The notes under the pieces are model-generated. The model was not told the origin of the DNA and did not search any database. It saw only the letters and a list, made by a program, of their open reading frames with translations. A DNA stretch of 64,000 nt from the NCBI RefSeq assembly GCF_900215605.1, contig NZ_OBEL01000001.1, positions 1,116,001 through 1,180,000 of the forward strand. The letters are read 5' to 3'. The number at the start of each line of letters is the position of its first letter. Within the stretch, counting starts at the first letter, position 1. This stretch comes from Cohaesibacter gelatinilyticus. Lineage in GTDB: Bacteria > Pseudomonadota > Alphaproteobacteria > Rhizobiales > Cohaesibacteraceae. Position numbers and translations under genes: made by a program. Shown piece after piece: positions 62,392-64,000 of this stretch.

Positions 62392-63335
62392 GATCTTGCC
62401 CCTTGATGGTTTTGGCTGGAAGCGGATCGTTTGTCCGGATTGAGCAGACTGCGCGGATCGTCTCCGGTCGAAATGGTATGAAAGGCCATGCCACGGCGCC
62501 GAGTGAGTGCATGCAAGCGATCAAGACGATCCGAATAAGCCAGGCTGTATTCGTCCAATGATCGCGATTTGAGCGAGGATAAGGAGAGAATGTCCTCGCC
62601 ATTCGTGACGCGTCCGGCAGATCTTGGTAGAGCTTCGTCAAGCGGATCATTCACCATGATTAGCGTGATATGAGCTCTGAGGGACAGGCGCTGAAGTTCC
62701 TGTTCAGTGACATCATTAAAATCCCAGAAATCACTTATGAGAAAAACCAGAGCCCCCGGGCGTACGCTATGGCGCAGGCGGCGAATGGCTTTAGGTAGAG
62801 CAAGCTCTTGACCAACTGGTTGATCAAGGTGAGTTGCTTCTGCTGCAGCTTCCATGAATTCCAGAACCGCCCTGCGTGTGCGGGCGGCTTTGAAGTCCTT
62901 ATAGCCATCCTTGTGCAAAAGCAGTCCGCCTACACGATCACCGCCATCATGACCAACCCATGCCAATTGAGCGGCAATTTCGGTGGCCAGGTTGGATTTG
63001 AACCGAACGCGGGAACCAAAATGCATCATGGCTCTGAGATCCAGCAAGATATGAACAGGGCGCTCACGCTCTTCCTGAAACAGTTTGGTATGAGTTTGAC
63101 CTGTGCGAGCGGTCACGCGCCAATCAATGTTCTTGACGTCATCGCCTGGTTGATAGACACGAGACTCAGCAAATTCCATGCCGCGTCCCAGAAATATCGA
63201 GCGATTGGTGCCCCATTGATGCGTGCGAACGCGGCCTGAGGGAGCAAAACCTGTTGTGCCACGGGGAGGGCGAGCACGGATCAGATCTGGCTTGCCGATT
63301 TCAATCCCCGGAAGTTTGGAGTTGGTCTGAGCCAT
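62388..63335 (-). CDS. DUF58 protein of the MoxR/Bat operon
   Basis: The 315-residue protein carries the DUF58 hallmarks GRGMEFAESRVYQPGDDVKNIDW and RTGQTHTKLFQEERERPVHIL, with a VWA-like fold. It has no membrane segment, unlike some DUF58 proteins. It follows moxR by 11 bases and couples to DUF4381. It is a MoxR-associated factor of unknown biochemical activity, often proposed to aid chaperone-like assembly. Confidence 0.92.
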   Translation of the reverse strand: MAQTNSKLPGIEIGKPDLIRARPPRGTTGFAPSGRVRTHQWGTNRSIFLGRGMEFAESRVYQPGDDVKNIDWRVTARTGQTHTKLFQEERERPVHILLDLRAMMHFGSRVRFKSNLATEIAAQLAWVGHDGGDRVGGLLLHKDGYKDFKAARTRRAVLEFMEAAAEATHLDQPVGQELALPKAIRRLRHSVRPGALVFLISDFWDFNDVTEQELQRLSLRAHITLIMVNDPLDEALPRSAGRVTNGEDILSLSSLKSRSLDEYSLAYSDRLDRLHALTRRRGMAFHTISTGDDPRSLLNPDKRSASSQNHQGARS

Positions 63336-63346
63336 GCTGCTCTCCT

Positions 63347-64000
63347 TTAGCTAACGGGGATGCGATTGATCAGCTCGGAGATGAAGTCATCGCGTGTATG
63401 ACCATCAGCCTCAGCTTCGAAACTCAAAATGATACGATGACGTAAAATATCGTGAGCAATGGCTTGCACATCCATGGGAGTAACGAATTCGGAACCACGC
63501 ATCCATGCATGAACGCGAGAGCAACGATCTAGCGCAATGGTGCTTCGGGGGCTGGCGCCATAGGCCAACATATGTGCCAGATCTTCGCCATACAGAGCCG
63601 GAGTTCGCGTTGCCTGGATGATCTGGATGATGTAATCGGTCAAAGCTTCGGAAGAATGGACTTGAAGCGCTGCCTTGCGTGCCGCAAAAATGGCATTGGC
63701 GGGGATCATGACTTCTGGATCGGTGGCTTCGCCCTGTGCTTCACCGCGTATGATGCGAAGGATTTCTTTCTCAGCAGCAGCATTTGGATAATCGATATTC
63801 ACATGCAGAAGAAAGCGGTCAAGCTGAGCTTCTGGCAGAGGATAGGTACCTTCCTGCTCAATCGGGTTCTGAGTAGCCATTACCATGAATAGATCTGGTA
63901 GTTGGTAGGTCTTGCCAGCTACGGTCACCTGACGCTCTGCCATAGCTTCGAGAAGGGCTGATTGCACCTTTGCGGGTGCGCGGTTGATTTCATCTGCAAG
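63347..64000 (-). CDS. MoxR-family AAA+ ATPase (runs off right edge)
   Basis: The gene is cut by the end of the window. The visible 217 residues begin [20 protein letters not shown], which contains the Walker B motif (LADE), and continue with [23 protein letters not shown], the sensor and arginine-finger region. The Walker A lies beyond the edge. MoxR ATPases act with VWA proteins such as BatA and BatB to assemble or insert metals into partner proteins. It heads the Bat operon in this window. Confidence 0.93.
   Translation of the reverse strand, partial: LADEINRAPAKVQSALLEAMAERQVTVAGKTYQLPDLFMVMATQNPIEQEGTYPLPEAQLDRFLLHVNIDYPNAAAEKEILRIIRGEAQGEATDPEVMIPANAIFAARKAALQVHSSEALTDYIIQIIQATRTPALYGEDLAHMLAYGASPRSTIALDRCSRVHAWMRGSEFVTPMDVQAIAHDILRHRIILSFEAEADGHTRDDFISELINRIPVS

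Overview
The window looks like a chromosomal segment of an alphaproteobacterium, most likely Hyphomicrobiales (Rhizobiales). The evidence is a CobN-type aerobic cobalamin pathway, a heterotetrameric sarcosine oxidase, the Aap general amino-acid transporter, a mitochondrial-type complex I accessory subunit (NDUFS4 family) and a rhizobial-style palindromic repeat. No phage, transposase, integrase, plasmid or CRISPR feature was seen. The genus is not certain.

Region 1 (1-14.7 kb, minus strand) is devoted to vitamin B12. Two cobalamin riboswitches, at about 8.08-8.28 kb and 14.53-14.71 kb, each lead an operon. The upstream operon is DUF1636-cobW-cobN-cobO (cobalt chelation and corrinoid adenosylation). 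The downstream operon is nikK-like, cbiM, nikL-like, cbiQ, cbiO, a doubtful small ORF, cbiX, cobH, cobL, cobI and cbiG, and it runs off the left edge. It couples cobalt uptake to corrin-ring synthesis.

Region 2 (14.9-26.1 kb) handles one-carbon and amino-acid metabolism. The soxBDAG operon (+) faces folD and fhs (-) across a shared terminator. Sarcosine oxidase makes 5,10-methylene-tetrahydrofolate, and FolD and Fhs connect that to 10-formyl-tetrahydrofolate and formate. Two tandem saccharopine-dehydrogenase-like paralogues follow.

Region 3 (26.1-41.6 kb) is mixed housekeeping: a U32-family protein, a membrane-anchored CoxG-like protein, an exported rhodanese, a Kef-type antiporter, an M15 lipoprotein peptidase, glyoxalase I, a sirtuin, a double cold-shock protein, a DUF192 protein, tRNA-Pro(TGG), an NDUFS4-like subunit and a SapC-family protein. 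It ends in a four-gene envelope cluster: an ArnT-like glycosyltransferase, a PAP2 phosphatase, a GT2 glycosyltransferase and a VTT-domain membrane protein.

Region 4 (41.7-52.2 kb) covers sulfur and amino-acid metabolism: metC (-), aapJQMP (+) with a strong terminator after aapJ, a lone formyltransferase domain, sseA, a decayed GFA-family pseudogene that I reconstructed from several frames, alaX and cysK.

Region 5 (52.2-64 kb) holds a small membrane protein diverging from a LysR regulator, a 1007-residue kinase/M23/aminotransferase fusion, and a Bat (aerotolerance-type) operon moxR-DUF58-DUF4381-batA-batB/C-batD that runs off the right edge. The BatB/C protein contains ten tandem 27-bp repeats and a degenerate MIDAS motif.

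I found no clearly new defence or mobile system. The best candidates for new biology are the B12-regulated DUF1636 protein, the kinase-peptidase-aminotransferase fusion with a LysR regulator and small membrane protein just beyond it, and the tandem saccharopine-dehydrogenase-like pair.
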